From Paralimibaculum aggregatum (GTDB lineage: Bacteria; Pseudomonadota; Alphaproteobacteria; Rhodobacterales; Rhodobacteraceae): DNA of 64,000 bases. The notes beneath the pieces are model-generated. The model was not told the DNA's origin, searched no databases, and saw nothing but the letters and a program-made list of their open reading frames with translations. Location of the stretch: contig NZ_BSYI01000013.1 of assembly GCF_030270585.1 (NCBI RefSeq), forward strand, positions 62,001 through 126,000. Reading direction: 5' to 3'. Each line of letters starts with the position of its first letter. The stretch's first letter is position 1. Below are positions 9,129 through 18,952 of the stretch, one piece after another. The position numbers were made by a program, and so were the translations under genes.

Positions 9129-9911
9129 TCAGGCCTGCGGGCCCTCGGCCGGCAGCGCCGGCGGCGTGGCGGGCGCGCGGGGGGGCCGGATGCCGGGCTC
9201 CTCGGGCGGATCGGCATCGAGCCCGAGCTGCGCGGCCAGCGCGGCGTAGCTCCGGCGCAGCGCATCGGTCCAGACCGCCTCGCCGGAGACGCAGAGCGTT
9301 GCCTCCGAGCGCAGGATCAGCCCGTCCTCGAGCACGCGGAGATGGTTCGCCCGCAGCGTCGCGCCGCTCGAGGTGATGTCGACGATCGCCTCGGCCATGC
9401 GGTTCTTCGGTGCCGCCTCGGTCGCGCCCTGGCTGTCGACGATGCGGTAATCCGCCACGCCGCGGGCGCGGAAGAAGCTGCGGGTCAGGTTGTGGTATTT
9501 CGTGGCGATGCGCAACGAGCGGCCGTGCCGTGCGCGGAACGCGGCGCAAACCTCGTCGAGATCCGCCATGGTCTCCACATCGACCCAGAAATCCGGCACC
9601 GCCACCACCAGGTCGGCATGGCCGAAGCCCATCGGTGCGGCGAGGCGGACGTCGCGGCCGCGGAAGGCGACGCGCTCGCGGATCAGGTCCTCGCCGGTGA
9701 CGCCGAGATGGATGCGCCCGGCGGCCAGCTCGCCCGGAATCTCGCCGGCCGAGAGCATCACCACCGCGAGCCCCTCGGCGCCCCGGGCCTCGGCGCGGTA
9801 TTCCCGCGAGCGCGCCGAGGGCGCGATCTCGATCCCGCGCGCGGCGAACCAGGCGATGGTGTCGGCCTGCAGGCGGCCCTTCGAGGGCAATCCGAGAACC
9901 AGCGCGGACAT
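9129..9911 (-). CDS. hisG: ATP phosphoribosyltransferase catalytic subunit (short form)
   Basis: HisG catalyses the first step of histidine synthesis, joining ATP and PRPP. The 260-residue length and absence of the C-terminal regulatory domain make it the short form, which needs HisZ as partner. The gene for HisZ lies immediately upstream. Recognisable features are the N-terminal LGLPSKGRL, GRIHLGVTGEDLI and the PRPP-binding-type segment ATKYHNLTRSFF. The C-terminus has a Pro-rich extension (PPRAPATPPALP) not needed for function. It starts one base after the hisZ stop, so translation is almost certainly coupled and the subunits are made together. Confidence 0.95.
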   Translation of the reverse strand: MSALVLGLPSKGRLQADTIAWFAARGIEIAPSARSREYRAEARGAEGLAVVMLSAGEIPGELAAGRIHLGVTGEDLIRERVAFRGRDVRLAAPMGFGHADLVVAVPDFWVDVETMADLDEVCAAFRARHGRSLRIATKYHNLTRSFFRARGVADYRIVDSQGATEAAPKNRMAEAIVDITSSGATLRANHLRVLEDGLILRSEATLCVSGEAVWTDALRRSYAALAAQLGLDADPPEEPGIRPPRAPATPPALPAEGPQA

Positions 9912-9912
9912 C

Positions 9913-11052
9913 TCAGCCCTCCCCTGCGGCGGCCAGCGCCACCTCCGGACGGATCATCGCACCGATCGCCGGCACCGGCTCGGCGGCGCCGAGGCGCCGG
10001 GTCATCCGGTCGTAGCGCCCGCCGCCGGCCAGCGGCGGCAGCCCGGGGCGCAGCGCCTCGATCTCGAAGACGAAACCGTCGTAATATTCCAGCATGCGGC
10101 CGAAGCGGGCGTCGAAGGGCAGTTCCTCGGCGTCGATCCCGATGCGGTTGAGCGCATCCAGCCGGACCTCGAAGCGCTCGAGCGCCGGCAGCAGGTCGAG
10201 CCCGGCCGCGGCGGTCAGCTCGCGCAGCCGCGCCAGCGCCTCGCCGGAGGGGCCGTGCACCGAGAGCACCGCCTCGATCAACGCCGCCTGTTCCGCCGGC
10301 ATCCGCGGCTCGTCCGCGGCGGCGGCGAGCGCCTCGGCCCGCGCGGCGACCTCCTCGAGCCCGCGCGCGCCGAGCACCTCGCGGCCGTCGGCGGCCAGCG
10401 CATCCAGCGCCTCGGGCCCCTCGGCGGCGGCGGCCAGCAGCGCCCGGCGCTGTGCCCCCGGCTCGGGCGCGGCGGCGGTGAAGCCCTCGATCAACGCCTT
10501 GAACCGGGCCGGGCGCCAGAAATGCCGGCGCAGCGCCGCCTTGCGCCGCGCGGGCATCTCCAGCGCGTCGATCAGCGCGAGGAAGATGCCGGTGTCGCCG
10601 GTGCTGACCTTGTGCGCGCCGCAGCCGAGCGCCTCGAGCCCGCGCAGCGTCAGCGCCAGCACCGCGGCATCGGCGGCGCCGCGGTCGGCGTCGCCATAGC
10701 GCTCGATCCCGGCCTGGAGATACTCGATCGGCCGGCCGGAGCGGTCCTGCAGGCGGAACACCGGCCCGGCATAGGCATAGGCGGCGCGGCGGTTCCAGCC
10801 GCCATCCCCGTGCGCCATCGCCACCGGCACGGTGAAGTCGGGGCGCAGGCAGAGCTCGCCGGCGGTCACCGGCTCGGGGAAGATGAAGGCGCGGGTGCGG
10901 ATATCCTCGCCATAGAGGTCGAGCAGCACGTCGGCGTCGAGCAGGTGGCGCGGCTCGAGCGCGACATAGCCCTCCTCGGCGAACAGGGCGCGCAGCCGGG
11001 CCACCGCGTCGTCGCGGGCGGCGAGGGCAGCGCCGGTGAGGCAGTCGACCAT
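9913..11052 (-). CDS. hisZ: ATP phosphoribosyltransferase regulatory subunit
   Basis: HisZ is a catalytically dead paralogue of histidyl-tRNA synthetase that forms an octamer with short HisG and gives histidine feedback control. The 379-residue protein keeps the class II synthetase core (LCLRPDFTVPVA, AYAGPVFR, GRMLEYYDGFVFE) but lacks the HisRS-specific histidine motifs and the anticodon-binding domain. Its position between hisS (4 bp upstream) and hisG (1 bp downstream) supports the call. Such hisS-hisZ-hisG clusters are common in alphaproteobacteria. Confidence 0.94.
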   Translation of the reverse strand: MVDCLTGAALAARDDAVARLRALFAEEGYVALEPRHLLDADVLLDLYGEDIRTRAFIFPEPVTAGELCLRPDFTVPVAMAHGDGGWNRRAAYAYAGPVFRLQDRSGRPIEYLQAGIERYGDADRGAADAAVLALTLRGLEALGCGAHKVSTGDTGIFLALIDALEMPARRKAALRRHFWRPARFKALIEGFTAAAPEPGAQRRALLAAAAEGPEALDALAADGREVLGARGLEEVAARAEALAAAADEPRMPAEQAALIEAVLSVHGPSGEALARLRELTAAAGLDLLPALERFEVRLDALNRIGIDAEELPFDARFGRMLEYYDGFVFEIEALRPGLPPLAGGGRYDRMTRRLGAAEPVPAIGAMIRPEVALAAAGEG

Positions 11053-11056
11053 CGGC

Positions 11057-12577
11057 TCAGTCCTTCCCGCGGGCCAGCATCTTGCGGATCTCGGCCACCA
11101 GATCGGCGCGCGCCACGGTGATCTGCGCCGGCTGCGAGACCCATTCCGCGCGGGTCTCGATCTCGGCGGCGAGGCGGGCGCCGAGGGCGAGGTCCTTGAG
11201 CTGCACCTGGCCGGCGGCCTTCTCGTCGCCGCCCTCGATCACCGCGATCGGGGCGGCGCGCCTGTCGGCATATTTCAGCTGCTTGGCCATGTTGCCGCCG
11301 CCGAGGAAGACCTCGGCGCGGATGCCGGCACTGCGCAGCTCGGCGCACATGGTCTGGTAGTCGGCCATGCGCTCGCGGTCCATCGCGAGGATCACCACCG
11401 GGCCGGCGGCCTCGGCCTCGCCGCGGCCGATGGCGGCCAGCGCGGCGAGCAGCCGGTCGACGCCCACCGAGATGCCGGTGGCGGGCACCGCCTGGCCGGT
11501 GAAGCGCTTGACCAGATCGTCATAGCGCCCGCCGCCGGCGACCGAGCCGAACTGGCGCCGGTTGCCCTCCTCGTCGGTGATCTCGAAGGTCAGCTCGGCC
11601 TCGAAGACCGGGCCGGTATAGTAGCCGAGCCCGCGCACCACCGAGGGGTCGATCACCGCCCGCGTGCCATAGCCCTGGGCGGCCATCAGCTCGGCCATTG
11701 TCTCGAGCTCGGCAACGCCATCGGCGCCGGTGGCGGAGCTGCCGACCAGCTCGGCAAGGCGCGCGCAGGTGGCCGCCGCGGTCTCGCGCCGGGCGGCGAC
11801 GAAGCCCATCAGCAGGTCGATCTGCCCCTCCGCCAGCCCGGCGCCGGGGGTGAAGGCGCCGGATTCGTCGCGCCGCCCCGGCCCCATCAGCGCGCGGACC
11901 CCGTCCTCGCCGAGCCGGTCGAGCTTGTCTATGGCGCGCAGCGCGACGCCGCGGGCGGCGGCCTGCGCCTCCGGCTCGGCCGGGTCGAGCAGCCGGGCCG
12001 CCTCCATCACGCCGTTCAGCACCTTGCGGTTGTTGATGCGGATCGCGACATCCTCGCGCCCGATGCCGATCGCCTCGAAGGCATCGGCCAGCATCATGCA
12101 GATCTCGGCATCGGCGGCGACATTGGCCGAGCCCACGGTGTCGGCGTCGCACTGGTAGAACTGGCGATAGCGCCCGGGCCCCGGCTTCTCGTTGCGCCAG
12201 ACCGGGCCGACGGCATAGCGGCGATAGGGCGAGGGCAGGCTCTCGCGGTGCTGCGCCACCACCCGCGCGAGCGGCGCGGTGAGATCATAGCGCAGCGCCA
12301 CCCAGTCCTCCTTGCGGGCCTCGGCGGGGTCCTCGACATCGGGCCAGGCGAAGACCCCGGCATTCGGCCGGTCGACATCCGGCAGGAAGGAGCCGAGCGC
12401 CGCCACGGTCTCCACCGCCGAGGTCTCCAGCGGGTCGAAGCCATAGGCGTGGTAGATCGCGCAGATCCGCTCGAGCATGGCCCGGCGCTGGGTCACCTCG
12501 GCGCCCATGTAGTCGCGGAAGCCGCGAGGGGTCTCGGCCCTGGGCCGGGGCGCCTTCTTCTTCTTTTCTTTCGCCAT
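11057..12577 (-). CDS. hisS: Histidyl-tRNA synthetase
   Basis: This enzyme charges tRNA-His in the cytosol. The 506-residue protein carries a class II core with [12 protein letters not shown] at the N-terminus, motif 2 around [16 protein letters not shown], and motif 3 in [14 protein letters not shown]-terminal anticodon-binding domain follows from roughly residue 400. It is longer than the roughly 425-residue E. coli form, as alphaproteobacterial enzymes usually are. The N-terminus is Lys-rich ([14 protein letters not shown]). It is the first gene of the hisS-hisZ-hisG transcription unit, and a divergent unknown gene lies 134 bp upstream. Confidence 0.96.
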   Translation of the reverse strand: MAKEKKKKAPRPRAETPRGFRDYMGAEVTQRRAMLERICAIYHAYGFDPLETSAVETVAALGSFLPDVDRPNAGVFAWPDVEDPAEARKEDWVALRYDLTAPLARVVAQHRESLPSPYRRYAVGPVWRNEKPGPGRYRQFYQCDADTVGSANVAADAEICMMLADAFEAIGIGREDVAIRINNRKVLNGVMEAARLLDPAEPEAQAAARGVALRAIDKLDRLGEDGVRALMGPGRRDESGAFTPGAGLAEGQIDLLMGFVAARRETAAATCARLAELVGSSATGADGVAELETMAELMAAQGYGTRAVIDPSVVRGLGYYTGPVFEAELTFEITDEEGNRRQFGSVAGGGRYDDLVKRFTGQAVPATGISVGVDRLLAALAAIGRGEAEAAGPVVILAMDRERMADYQTMCAELRSAGIRAEVFLGGGNMAKQLKYADRRAAPIAVIEGGDEKAAGQVQLKDLALGARLAAEIETRAEWVSQPAQITVARADLVAEIRKMLARGKD

Positions 12578-12711
12578 GTTTTCCGGGGACCTGCTAAGCT
12601 GCGCGCGGTGGCTGACTAGCGGATCGGGGACCCCCGGGCAAGTGACGCCCGGCGGCGGTTGCGTTGTGAGGACGAACTCCAGGACCAGACCGAGCCGAGG
12701 AAACGAGACCC

Positions 12712-13890
12712 ATGCCTGACACCGGAAGCGTGATCGAAACCAAGGTCGCGGCCTTTGCGAAGGCGCTGAACGCCAAGCTCGAGACCAAGCGCAACGCGAA
12801 GATCGCCGAGTTGAAGAAGAAGGGCAAATCCGCCGCCGATGCCGAGAAGGCGGTGGTCAAGGTCTCCTTCAAGCTCTCCAAGGGCAAGGGCAGCGTGAGC
12901 CGCACGCCGCAGCAGCAGGCGGAGTATGTCTCCGGCGGCACCAGCTGGACCTGCGCCGGCGCCCATGTCGTCGACAAGGCGCGCCACGTGCTGATGTCTG
13001 TCACCCCGCCCGGCAAGTCGAAGAAGGTGTCGTGGAAGCTGACCGATGCCTTCGGCGGCAAGGACGAGCATTTCATGACCGTCTCCGAGTTCAAGGGGGA
13101 GTGGAAGTCGCAGATGTCGTCGCAGGGCCTGAAGAACTACAAGGGCGGCGACGGCTATGGCGACGGCGACGGCTTCCATCTCGAGCTGCCCGATTCGAAG
13201 GTGCCGCGCAGCGACAAGCGGGTGCAGGCCTGCCTCCTGCACTATGCCAAGATCACCCGCATCGACGGCAAGCCGAAGAACGACAAGTTCGAGAAGAGCT
13301 GGAAGTCGGACCTCGCGCCCCATGTGAAGAAGTACGAGAAGCAGAAGGAGGAGGAGGAGGCCAAGAAGCGCAAGGAGGAGCTGAAGGCGCTGCGCTTCGA
13401 CGGCAAGATCACCGGCAAGGGCTCGCTGCTGGGCGGGGTCAGCAAGGACACGACCAAGGCGGCCACCGGTCTCGGCGAGATCCTGGTGCCCTCGCCGATC
13501 GATTCGGGGGGCATGAAGGCGAAGCCGGTCACGCTGCGCAAGGAGGTGCAGTTCGATTCGCTGGCGCGCGACATCTTCGAGTTCCTCGGCGTCGCCGAGA
13601 CCTCGGGCTACGACATCAAGCTGCTGTTCACGGTGAGCTACGACGCGGTGGTCTACGACCATCTCACCCAGGGCTTCCTGAAGAACCTCTCGGTGAGCAG
13701 CACGGTGATGTTCAACACGCCGGCCGCCTCGGCGATGAAGGTGACGACGAAATTCATCGCCAGCGTGGCGCTCAAGCAGTCCGCCAAGGCGCCGGCCGGG
13801 TCGGTGGTGTTCGACTACAGCGTGAAATCGCCGATCAACGAGCAGACCGGCAAGGTCAGCTTCACCATCGCCGGCGCGAGCCTGAAATGA
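12712..13890 (+). CDS. Lys-rich protein of unknown function
   Basis: I do not recognise this 392-residue protein. It is strikingly lysine-rich in a genome that prefers arginine. The N-terminal segment (residues about 10-60) is a charged helix ([18 protein letters not shown]). The middle (about 95-200) has short beta-type stretches with a [12 protein letters not shown] acidic glycine run that could bind metal. Residues about 208-225 form a Lys/Glu-rich coiled coil ([17 protein letters not shown]). The last 130 residues look like a beta-sandwich ([26 protein letters not shown]). There is no signal peptide or membrane segment. A good ribosome site (GAGGAAACGAG) precedes the ATG. It stands alone, divergent from hisS and tail-to-tail with the FkbM gene. 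Another Lys-rich orphan lies at 42.4 kb. Confidence 0.85.
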   Translation: MPDTGSVIETKVAAFAKALNAKLETKRNAKIAELKKKGKSAADAEKAVVKVSFKLSKGKGSVSRTPQQQAEYVSGGTSWTCAGAHVVDKARHVLMSVTPPGKSKKVSWKLTDAFGGKDEHFMTVSEFKGEWKSQMSSQGLKNYKGGDGYGDGDGFHLELPDSKVPRSDKRVQACLLHYAKITRIDGKPKNDKFEKSWKSDLAPHVKKYEKQKEEEEAKKRKEELKALRFDGKITGKGSLLGGVSKDTTKAATGLGEILVPSPIDSGGMKAKPVTLRKEVQFDSLARDIFEFLGVAETSGYDIKLLFTVSYDAVVYDHLTQGFLKNLSVSSTVMFNTPAASAMKVTTKFIASVALKQSAKAPAGSVVFDYSVKSPINEQTGKVSFTIAGASLK

Positions 13891-13943
13891 CCTGAAAAAA
13901 CCGGCCGGATTTTCACGCCGATCCTGCCGGTTCAGCCCCCGCC
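13891..13943. terminator. Short convergent gap with possible bidirectional terminator and a duplicated gene tail
   Basis: Between the two stops, AACCGGC and GCCGGTT form a 7-bp stem with a loop of about 20 bases. On the left it is preceded by a run of A, which gives U in the minus-strand transcript, so it could stop transcription of the FkbM gene. The right half (13932-13943) is an 11/12 tandem copy of the last 12 bases of the FkbM gene, including its stop codon. Confidence 0.45.
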
Positions 13944-14750
13944 TCAGCCCTCGCCGCGGACATAGATGTCGTCGGCGCCGAGCGCCTCGATGCGGCGATA
14001 GCCCTTCGCGGTCATAAGCTCGTGGATCGCGGTGCCGTGCAGCGCGCCGTCGATCGCCCAGGCATGGACGGTGTAGTCGGCGAAGGGGAACGCGCTCAGC
14101 ACCGCGAGCTCCGCCCCCATCACGTCGAGCGAGACCAGGTCGATCTCGCGGAGATACTGGCTGTCGAGGATCTGCGCGAGGCTGCGGGTGCGCACCGGCC
14201 GGCGCCGCGCCCGGTGCCGCGGATCGCCCTCGACGCGCGCGAGGATCTTCGGGTCGTAGGACTCGATCAGTCCGCTCATCTGGGTGAGCCCGGCGTCGAT
14301 CTCCATGAACTCGGCCTCGCCGGTGGCGCCGGCCACGGCCATCGGCAGGCAGGGGCAGCGGCGGAACTCGGAGGCCTGCGCGCGCGCCTTGCCGGCCGGT
14401 TCCACCAGCAGCCCGGACCAGCCGCGCATCAGCTCGAAGAACAGGCAGTTGGAGCCGGTGATGCCGTCGAAGCCGCCGATCTCCACGAAGACGCCGCCGC
14501 GCTTGCCCTCGAAGACGCGCTCGTCGAGGAAGGCGTCCTGGCCGGAATGGCTGAAGAACTGGCCGCGGCGGTTGGAGGCGCGCTCGCAGTCCCAGATCAT
14601 CTGGTGGATGCTGCCGCGGGCGCGCGCGGCGCGCACCTCGCCCGAGAGCTGGCGCATCAGGCGGTGGCCCTCAGCGAGCGCCTGGCGGCCGCGCTCGATC
14701 ATCTCGCGGCCGCGGACGAATCGGCGCTCGGCATCGTCGCTCTGGCTCAT
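13944..14750 (-). CDS. FkbM family methyltransferase
   Basis: The 268-residue protein has the FkbM methyltransferase fold. An N-terminal helical part leads into FSHSGQDAFLDERVF and VFVEIGGFDGITGSNCLFFE, which is the SAM-binding glycine loop. LLVEPAGKA (acidic residue at the end of beta 2), a central GEAEFMEIDAGLTQMSGL and a late SLDVMGAELAVL strand follow. In typical members the last motif reads DIEGAE. Substrates in this family are often sugars or other secreted polymers, and the target here is unknown. Its end is tail-to-tail with the Lys-rich unknown gene, and the last three codons plus stop are duplicated just beyond the stop. Confidence 0.88.
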   Translation of the reverse strand: MSQSDDAERRFVRGREMIERGRQALAEGHRLMRQLSGEVRAARARGSIHQMIWDCERASNRRGQFFSHSGQDAFLDERVFEGKRGGVFVEIGGFDGITGSNCLFFELMRGWSGLLVEPAGKARAQASEFRRCPCLPMAVAGATGEAEFMEIDAGLTQMSGLIESYDPKILARVEGDPRHRARRRPVRTRSLAQILDSQYLREIDLVSLDVMGAELAVLSAFPFADYTVHAWAIDGALHGTAIHELMTAKGYRRIEALGADDIYVRGEG

Positions 14751-14793
14751 GCTGGGGTCTCCGGGTGGGGCAGGGCGGCGGGCCGTGCGGGTC

Positions 14794-15252
14794 TCATGCG
14801 AGGGCGGCCTTCACGCGGGCACTGGCATCGGCGAAATCCATCCGGCCGGTATAGCGGGCCTTCAGCGCCGCCATCACCTTGCCCATGTCGCGGATCGAGC
14901 TGGCCGAGGTCTCGGCGATCGCCGCGCGGACCGCGGCGTCGATCTCCTTGTCGGTGAGCTTCTTGGGCAGGAATTCCGAGATGATCCGGGCCTCCTGGCG
15001 CTCGCGCTCGGCAAGCTCCATGCGGGCGGCCTCCTCGTAGGCGGCGGCGGATTCGCCGCGCTGCTTGACCATGCGCGAGAGGATCGCGGCAACCTCGGAA
15101 TCGGGCATGCCGTCGTCGCCGCCGTCATTGGCGCGGAGCGCGATCTCGCGGTCCTTCAGGCAGGCGAGCATCAGGCGGAGCGTGCTCACGCGGACCTGGT
15201 TCTTGTCGCGCAGCGCCTCCTTCAGCGCATCGCTGATCCGGGACATCAACAC
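14794..15252 (-). CDS. GatB/YqeY domain-containing protein
   Basis: The 152-residue YqeY-type protein begins MSRISDALKEALRDKNQVRVSTLRLM after two residues and contains the typical DDGMPDSEVAAILSRMVKQR and QEARIISEFLPKKLTDKEID. This helical tail domain is shared with the tRNA amidotransferase subunit GatB. Free-standing YqeY proteins are thought to interact with tRNA or aminoacylation, but their role is unproven. The gene reads away from carA and sits 43 bp upstream of the FkbM gene in the same direction, possibly in one transcript. Confidence 0.93.
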   Translation of the reverse strand: MLMSRISDALKEALRDKNQVRVSTLRLMLACLKDREIALRANDGGDDGMPDSEVAAILSRMVKQRGESAAAYEEAARMELAERERQEARIISEFLPKKLTDKEIDAAVRAAIAETSASSIRDMGKVMAALKARYTGRMDFADASARVKAALA

Positions 15253-15501
15253 CTGGCGTTCGGTCTCCTGGCAGCCGTCTGATCTCTGGCGGGCCGGCCT
15301 GCCCGCCCGCCGAACCTAGCCCAGCCAGCCGGCCGCGGCAACGCAGGCCCGATGCCCGCCCCGCGCCGGCCCGTGCTCCCCCGCCCCTGCGCCCGATCCT
15401 GCCGGGCGGGGCGGGGCGGGCAGGCGCGGCCCGGCTGGTCGCTTGACCCCCCCGACACGATCCACTAGCGTCCGCGCGCATTCGAACAAGGAGACCCGCC
15501 C

Positions 15502-16695
15502 ATGCCATCCGGATCGCACGTCGTGCCCGGTTCGCAGCCGCCTGCCGTGAGCGCGGGCGCGCGCCCCACCGCCTGCCTGGCGCTGGCCGACGGCACGCTG
15601 TTCTGGGGCCACGGCTTCGGCGCTGCGGGGCAGACCGTGGGCGAGCTCTGCTTCAACACCGCGATGACCGGCTATCAGGAGATCATGACCGATCCCTCCT
15701 ATGCCCACCAGATCGTGACCTTCACCTTCCCGCATATCGGCAACACCGGCACCACGCCGGAGGACGACGAGGCGGCCGATCCGGTGGCCCGCGGCATGGT
15801 GGTGCGCTGGCCGGTGACCGAGCCGTCGAACTGGCGCGCCGCGGCGCATCTCTCGGACTGGCTGGCCAGCCGCGGCCGGATCGGCATCTCCGGCGTCGAT
15901 ACCCGGCGGCTGACCCGGCACATCCGCATCCAGGGCATGCCCCATGCCGCCCTCGCGCATGATCCGGAGGGCCGGCTCGATGCGGCGGCGCTGGTCGCGG
16001 CGGCGAGGGGCTTCGACGGGCTCGAAGGGGCCGATCTGGCGCGCGGCGTGAGCACGGCGCAGAGCCATGTCTGGACCGAGACGGGCTGGAGCTGGGGCAG
16101 CGGCTTCGGCCGGCAGTCGGCGCCGAAGGCCCGCGTGGTGGCGATCGACTACGGCGCCAAGCGCACGATCTTCCGGCGCCTCGCCGAGGCCGGGGCGGAG
16201 GTTCTGGTGATGCCCGCCACCAGCACCGCCGAGGAGGTGCTGGCGCATCGGCCGGACGGCGTGTTCCTCTCCAACGGCCCCGGCGATCCGGCAGCCACCG
16301 GGGCCTATGCGGTGCCGATGATCCAGGGCGTGATGGCGGCGGAGAAGCCGGTCTTCGGGATCTGCCTCGGCCACCAGATGCTCGGCCTCGCGCTCGGCGC
16401 GCGCACGATGAAGATGACGCACGGCCATCACGGCGCCAACCACCCGGTGAAGGATCTCGAGACCGGCAAGGTCGAGATCACCTCGATGAACCACGGCTTC
16501 GCGGTGGATGGCACGACCCTGCCGGCCGGGGTGATCGAGACCCATCGCTCGCTGTTCGACGGCTCGAACTGCGGGCTCCGGCTCGACGGGCGCCCGGTCT
16601 TCTCGGTGCAGTATCACCCGGAGGCGAGCCCCGGGCCGCAGGACAGCCACTACCTCTTCGGCCGCTTCGCCGAGGCGATGGCGGCCCGGCGCTGA
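15502..16695 (+). CDS. carA: Carbamoyl-phosphate synthase small (glutaminase) subunit
   Basis: CarA releases ammonia from glutamine and channels it to CarB to make carbamoyl phosphate for arginine and pyrimidine synthesis. The 397-residue length is normal. The N-terminal domain shows [13 protein letters not shown] and [17 protein letters not shown]. The C-terminal class I glutaminase has its nucleophile Cys288 in GICLGHQML, and the catalytic His/Glu pair falls in [10 protein letters not shown]. carB is not adjacent. The gene has its own promoter region and a ribosome site (AAGGAGA) before ATG. Confidence 0.97.
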   Translation: MPSGSHVVPGSQPPAVSAGARPTACLALADGTLFWGHGFGAAGQTVGELCFNTAMTGYQEIMTDPSYAHQIVTFTFPHIGNTGTTPEDDEAADPVARGMVVRWPVTEPSNWRAAAHLSDWLASRGRIGISGVDTRRLTRHIRIQGMPHAALAHDPEGRLDAAALVAAARGFDGLEGADLARGVSTAQSHVWTETGWSWGSGFGRQSAPKARVVAIDYGAKRTIFRRLAEAGAEVLVMPATSTAEEVLAHRPDGVFLSNGPGDPAATGAYAVPMIQGVMAAEKPVFGICLGHQMLGLALGARTMKMTHGHHGANHPVKDLETGKVEITSMNHGFAVDGTTLPAGVIETHRSLFDGSNCGLRLDGRPVFSVQYHPEASPGPQDSHYLFGRFAEAMAARR

Positions 16696-16746
16696 GCCGC
16701 GGCCCTCGCCACCCCGGCGGCGGGGTGGCGGAACGCCACGCGCGCA

Positions 16747-16761
16747 TTAACCCCCCGTTAA
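16747..16761. promoter_or_regulatory. Probable CtrA-binding box (TTAA-N7-TTAA)
   Basis: The sequence TTAACCCCCCGTTAA matches the alphaproteobacterial CtrA consensus TTAA-N7-TTAA exactly. A second half-like element (TTTTAGGTTAA) follows 10 bases later. The box lies 121 bp upstream of the glycosyltransferase start, in one of the few AT-containing patches of this stretch. CtrA control of envelope and motility genes is common in the group. Binding here is inferred from the motif only. Confidence 0.55.
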
Positions 16762-16881
16762 CGGTCAAATTTTAGGTTAATCCCGCAGGTTTTTGCGGGA
16801 GGGTGCGGTGCCGGTTGCGGTTCGGCGGTTCGGGAGAGCGGAGGCGGGCGCGGCGCGGCCCGTTCGCCGGAGGCCGGGGCG

Positions 16882-18903
16882 TTGAACCTGCAGGCGCCGC
16901 CCGGCGGCTGGCGGCTTCTCGGCGCCGCGCCGGCGCGGCACAGGCTGCGCGAGCGGGAGCCGTCGCGGCCGCGGCTCGGCGCGATCCTCGCGGCGCAGCA
17001 CCGGCTGCGGCCGGCCGATCTCGCCAGCGCGCTGGCGCTGCAGCGGCTGCGGCCCGACCGGCTCGGCGCCACGCTGGTGGCCAATGGCTGGGCGGCGGAG
17101 GCGGATGTCGCGGCGGCGCTGGCGACACAGCGCGGCCTCGGGCTCGTCGATCTGGATGCCGCGCCGCCGGACCGGGCGCTGCTCGATCCCGAAGCCGCCG
17201 CCGACTATCTCCAGCGGGGGGTGATTCCCTGGCGCCGCAAGGGGCGGGTGACGACCTATGCCGCGGTCGACCCGGATGCGCTCGGCCCGGCGCTCGCCCG
17301 TATCGGGCCGCGGCGCGGGCTGGTCTGCATCGCGGTCTGCACGCGCAGCGCGCTCGAGCGGGCGGTGGCGGCGGCGCTGGCGCCGGAGCTCGCGGCGCGC
17401 GCCGCCGCCCGCTGCCCGGAGGCGGCCAGCCTGCGCGGCATCCGCGGCCTGCGCCGGCGCGTCGCCGCCGCGGTGCTCGGGGTCGCGGCGCTGGTCTGGC
17501 TCGGCGGCGAGGTCGGCGCGATGCTCGGCCTGCTGCTGCTCTTCCTGCTGAATGCCGCCACCGGGGCGCTGCGGATCGGCGCGATGCTGGCCGGGCGCTG
17601 CCAGCCGCCGCCGGCGCGGGACCTGCCGGAGGGCACCGTCGCCCTCAGCGCGCGCCGGCCGCTGCCGAGGGTGAGCCTGCTGGTGCCGCTCTACCGCGAG
17701 GCCGGGATGGTCGGCGAGATCGTCGCCGCGCTGTCGCGGCTCGACTATCCGCGCGCGGCGCTCGAGGTGCGGCTGCTGCTCGAGGCCGACGATGCCGAGA
17801 CCATCGCCGCCGTCGCGGCGCACCGCCTGCCGGCCTGGATCCGGCCGCTGGTGGTGCCGGCGGGGCGGCCGCGCACCAAGCCGCGGGCGCTCAACTACGC
17901 GCTCGACTTCTGCACCGGCGAGATCGTCGGCATCCTCGACGCCGAGGACCGGCCCGAGCCCGGCCAGCTCCGCGATGTCGCGGCGACGCTGGCGGCGGCG
18001 GCGCCCGAGATCGGCTGCGTGCAGTGCCAGCTCTCCTATCACAACGCGCGCGAGAACTGGCTCTCGCGCTGCTTCCAGATCGAATACTCGATCTGGTTCG
18101 ACGTGCTGCTGCGCGGCTTCCAGGCGCTCGGGCTGCCGATCCCGCTCGGCGGCACCTCGGTGTATTTCCGCCGCTCGGTGCTGCAGGCGGTGGGCGGCTG
18201 GGATGCGCACAACGTCACCGAGGATGCCGATCTCGGCATGCGGCTGGCGCGGCGGGGGCTGAAGGTGGCGGTGCTCGGCTCGGTGACCGAGGAGGAGGCC
18301 AACTGCGTCGCCTGGCGCTGGGTGCGGCAGCGCTCGCGCTGGCTGAAGGGCTATCTGCTGACCTGGCTGAGCCACATGCGCGCGCCGGGGCGGCTCTGGC
18401 GCGAGCTCGGCCCGCTCGGCTTCGCCGGGCTCAACCTGCTGTTCCTCGGCGCGGCGACGGCCTATCTGGCGATCCCGCTGTTCTGGGCGGCGATGGCCGG
18501 CTGGGCGCTGACCGGGCAGGGGCTCTGGCAGTCGGCGCTGCCGGGCTGGGCGCTCTGGCCGGTCATGGTGTCGCTGGCGATCGGGCAGGCGGTGATGCTG
18601 GGCTGCGCCGGGCTGGCGCTGCGCCGGCGCGGGCAGCTCGGCCTGCTCTGGGTGGTGCCGACGCTGCCGGTCTACTGGACGCTCGGCGCGGTGGCGGCCT
18701 GGAAGGCGGTGGCGGAGCTGATCGTCGCGCCGTTCTGGTGGGACAAGACCAGGCATGGGACGAGCCGCGCCCTCGGCGCCGCCCCGCCCGCCTCCGCCGC
18801 GGCTCCCGCGGCCGGCGCGGCGGGCGCGGCAGGTGCGGGGGGCGGGGGCCATCGAGAAAATGTCAGCGCGACAGGCTGGAAACCGCGCCGCATCGCGCAA
18901 TAA
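16882..18903 (+). CDS. Membrane glycosyltransferase family 2 with N-terminal GspE/MshE-type domain
   Basis: The 673-residue inner-membrane protein starts at TTG with a good ribosome site (GGAGG, 8 bases upstream). Residues about 30-150 form an MshEN/GspE_N-like domain (LGAILAAQHRL, LGATLVANGWAAEADVAAAL). Two membrane helices follow near 185-225, then a GT2 domain with a D353-A-E-D356 site, TEDADL at 446-451, and the processive-enzyme motif Q483-RSRW487. C-terminal membrane helices lie near 510-620, before an Ala/Gly-rich tail. This architecture is shared with NfrB-like exopolysaccharide synthases, so polymerising a surface polysaccharide is likely. The sugar is unknown. A CtrA-type box upstream suggests cell-cycle control. 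Confidence 0.88.
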   Translation: MNLQAPPGGWRLLGAAPARHRLREREPSRPRLGAILAAQHRLRPADLASALALQRLRPDRLGATLVANGWAAEADVAAALATQRGLGLVDLDAAPPDRALLDPEAAADYLQRGVIPWRRKGRVTTYAAVDPDALGPALARIGPRRGLVCIAVCTRSALERAVAAALAPELAARAAARCPEAASLRGIRGLRRRVAAAVLGVAALVWLGGEVGAMLGLLLLFLLNAATGALRIGAMLAGRCQPPPARDLPEGTVALSARRPLPRVSLLVPLYREAGMVGEIVAALSRLDYPRAALEVRLLLEADDAETIAAVAAHRLPAWIRPLVVPAGRPRTKPRALNYALDFCTGEIVGILDAEDRPEPGQLRDVAATLAAAAPEIGCVQCQLSYHNARENWLSRCFQIEYSIWFDVLLRGFQALGLPIPLGGTSVYFRRSVLQAVGGWDAHNVTEDADLGMRLARRGLKVAVLGSVTEEEANCVAWRWVRQRSRWLKGYLLTWLSHMRAPGRLWRELGPLGFAGLNLLFLGAATAYLAIPLFWAAMAGWALTGQGLWQSALPGWALWPVMVSLAIGQAVMLGCAGLALRRRGQLGLLWVVPTLPVYWTLGAVAAWKAVAELIVAPFWWDKTRHGTSRALGAAPPASAAAPAAGAAGAAGAGGGGHRENVSATGWKPRRIAQ

Positions 18904-18952
18904 TGCTGCCGCCGCGGGCCGGGAGGCCCCGATTGCAGACAGGGAGACCACC

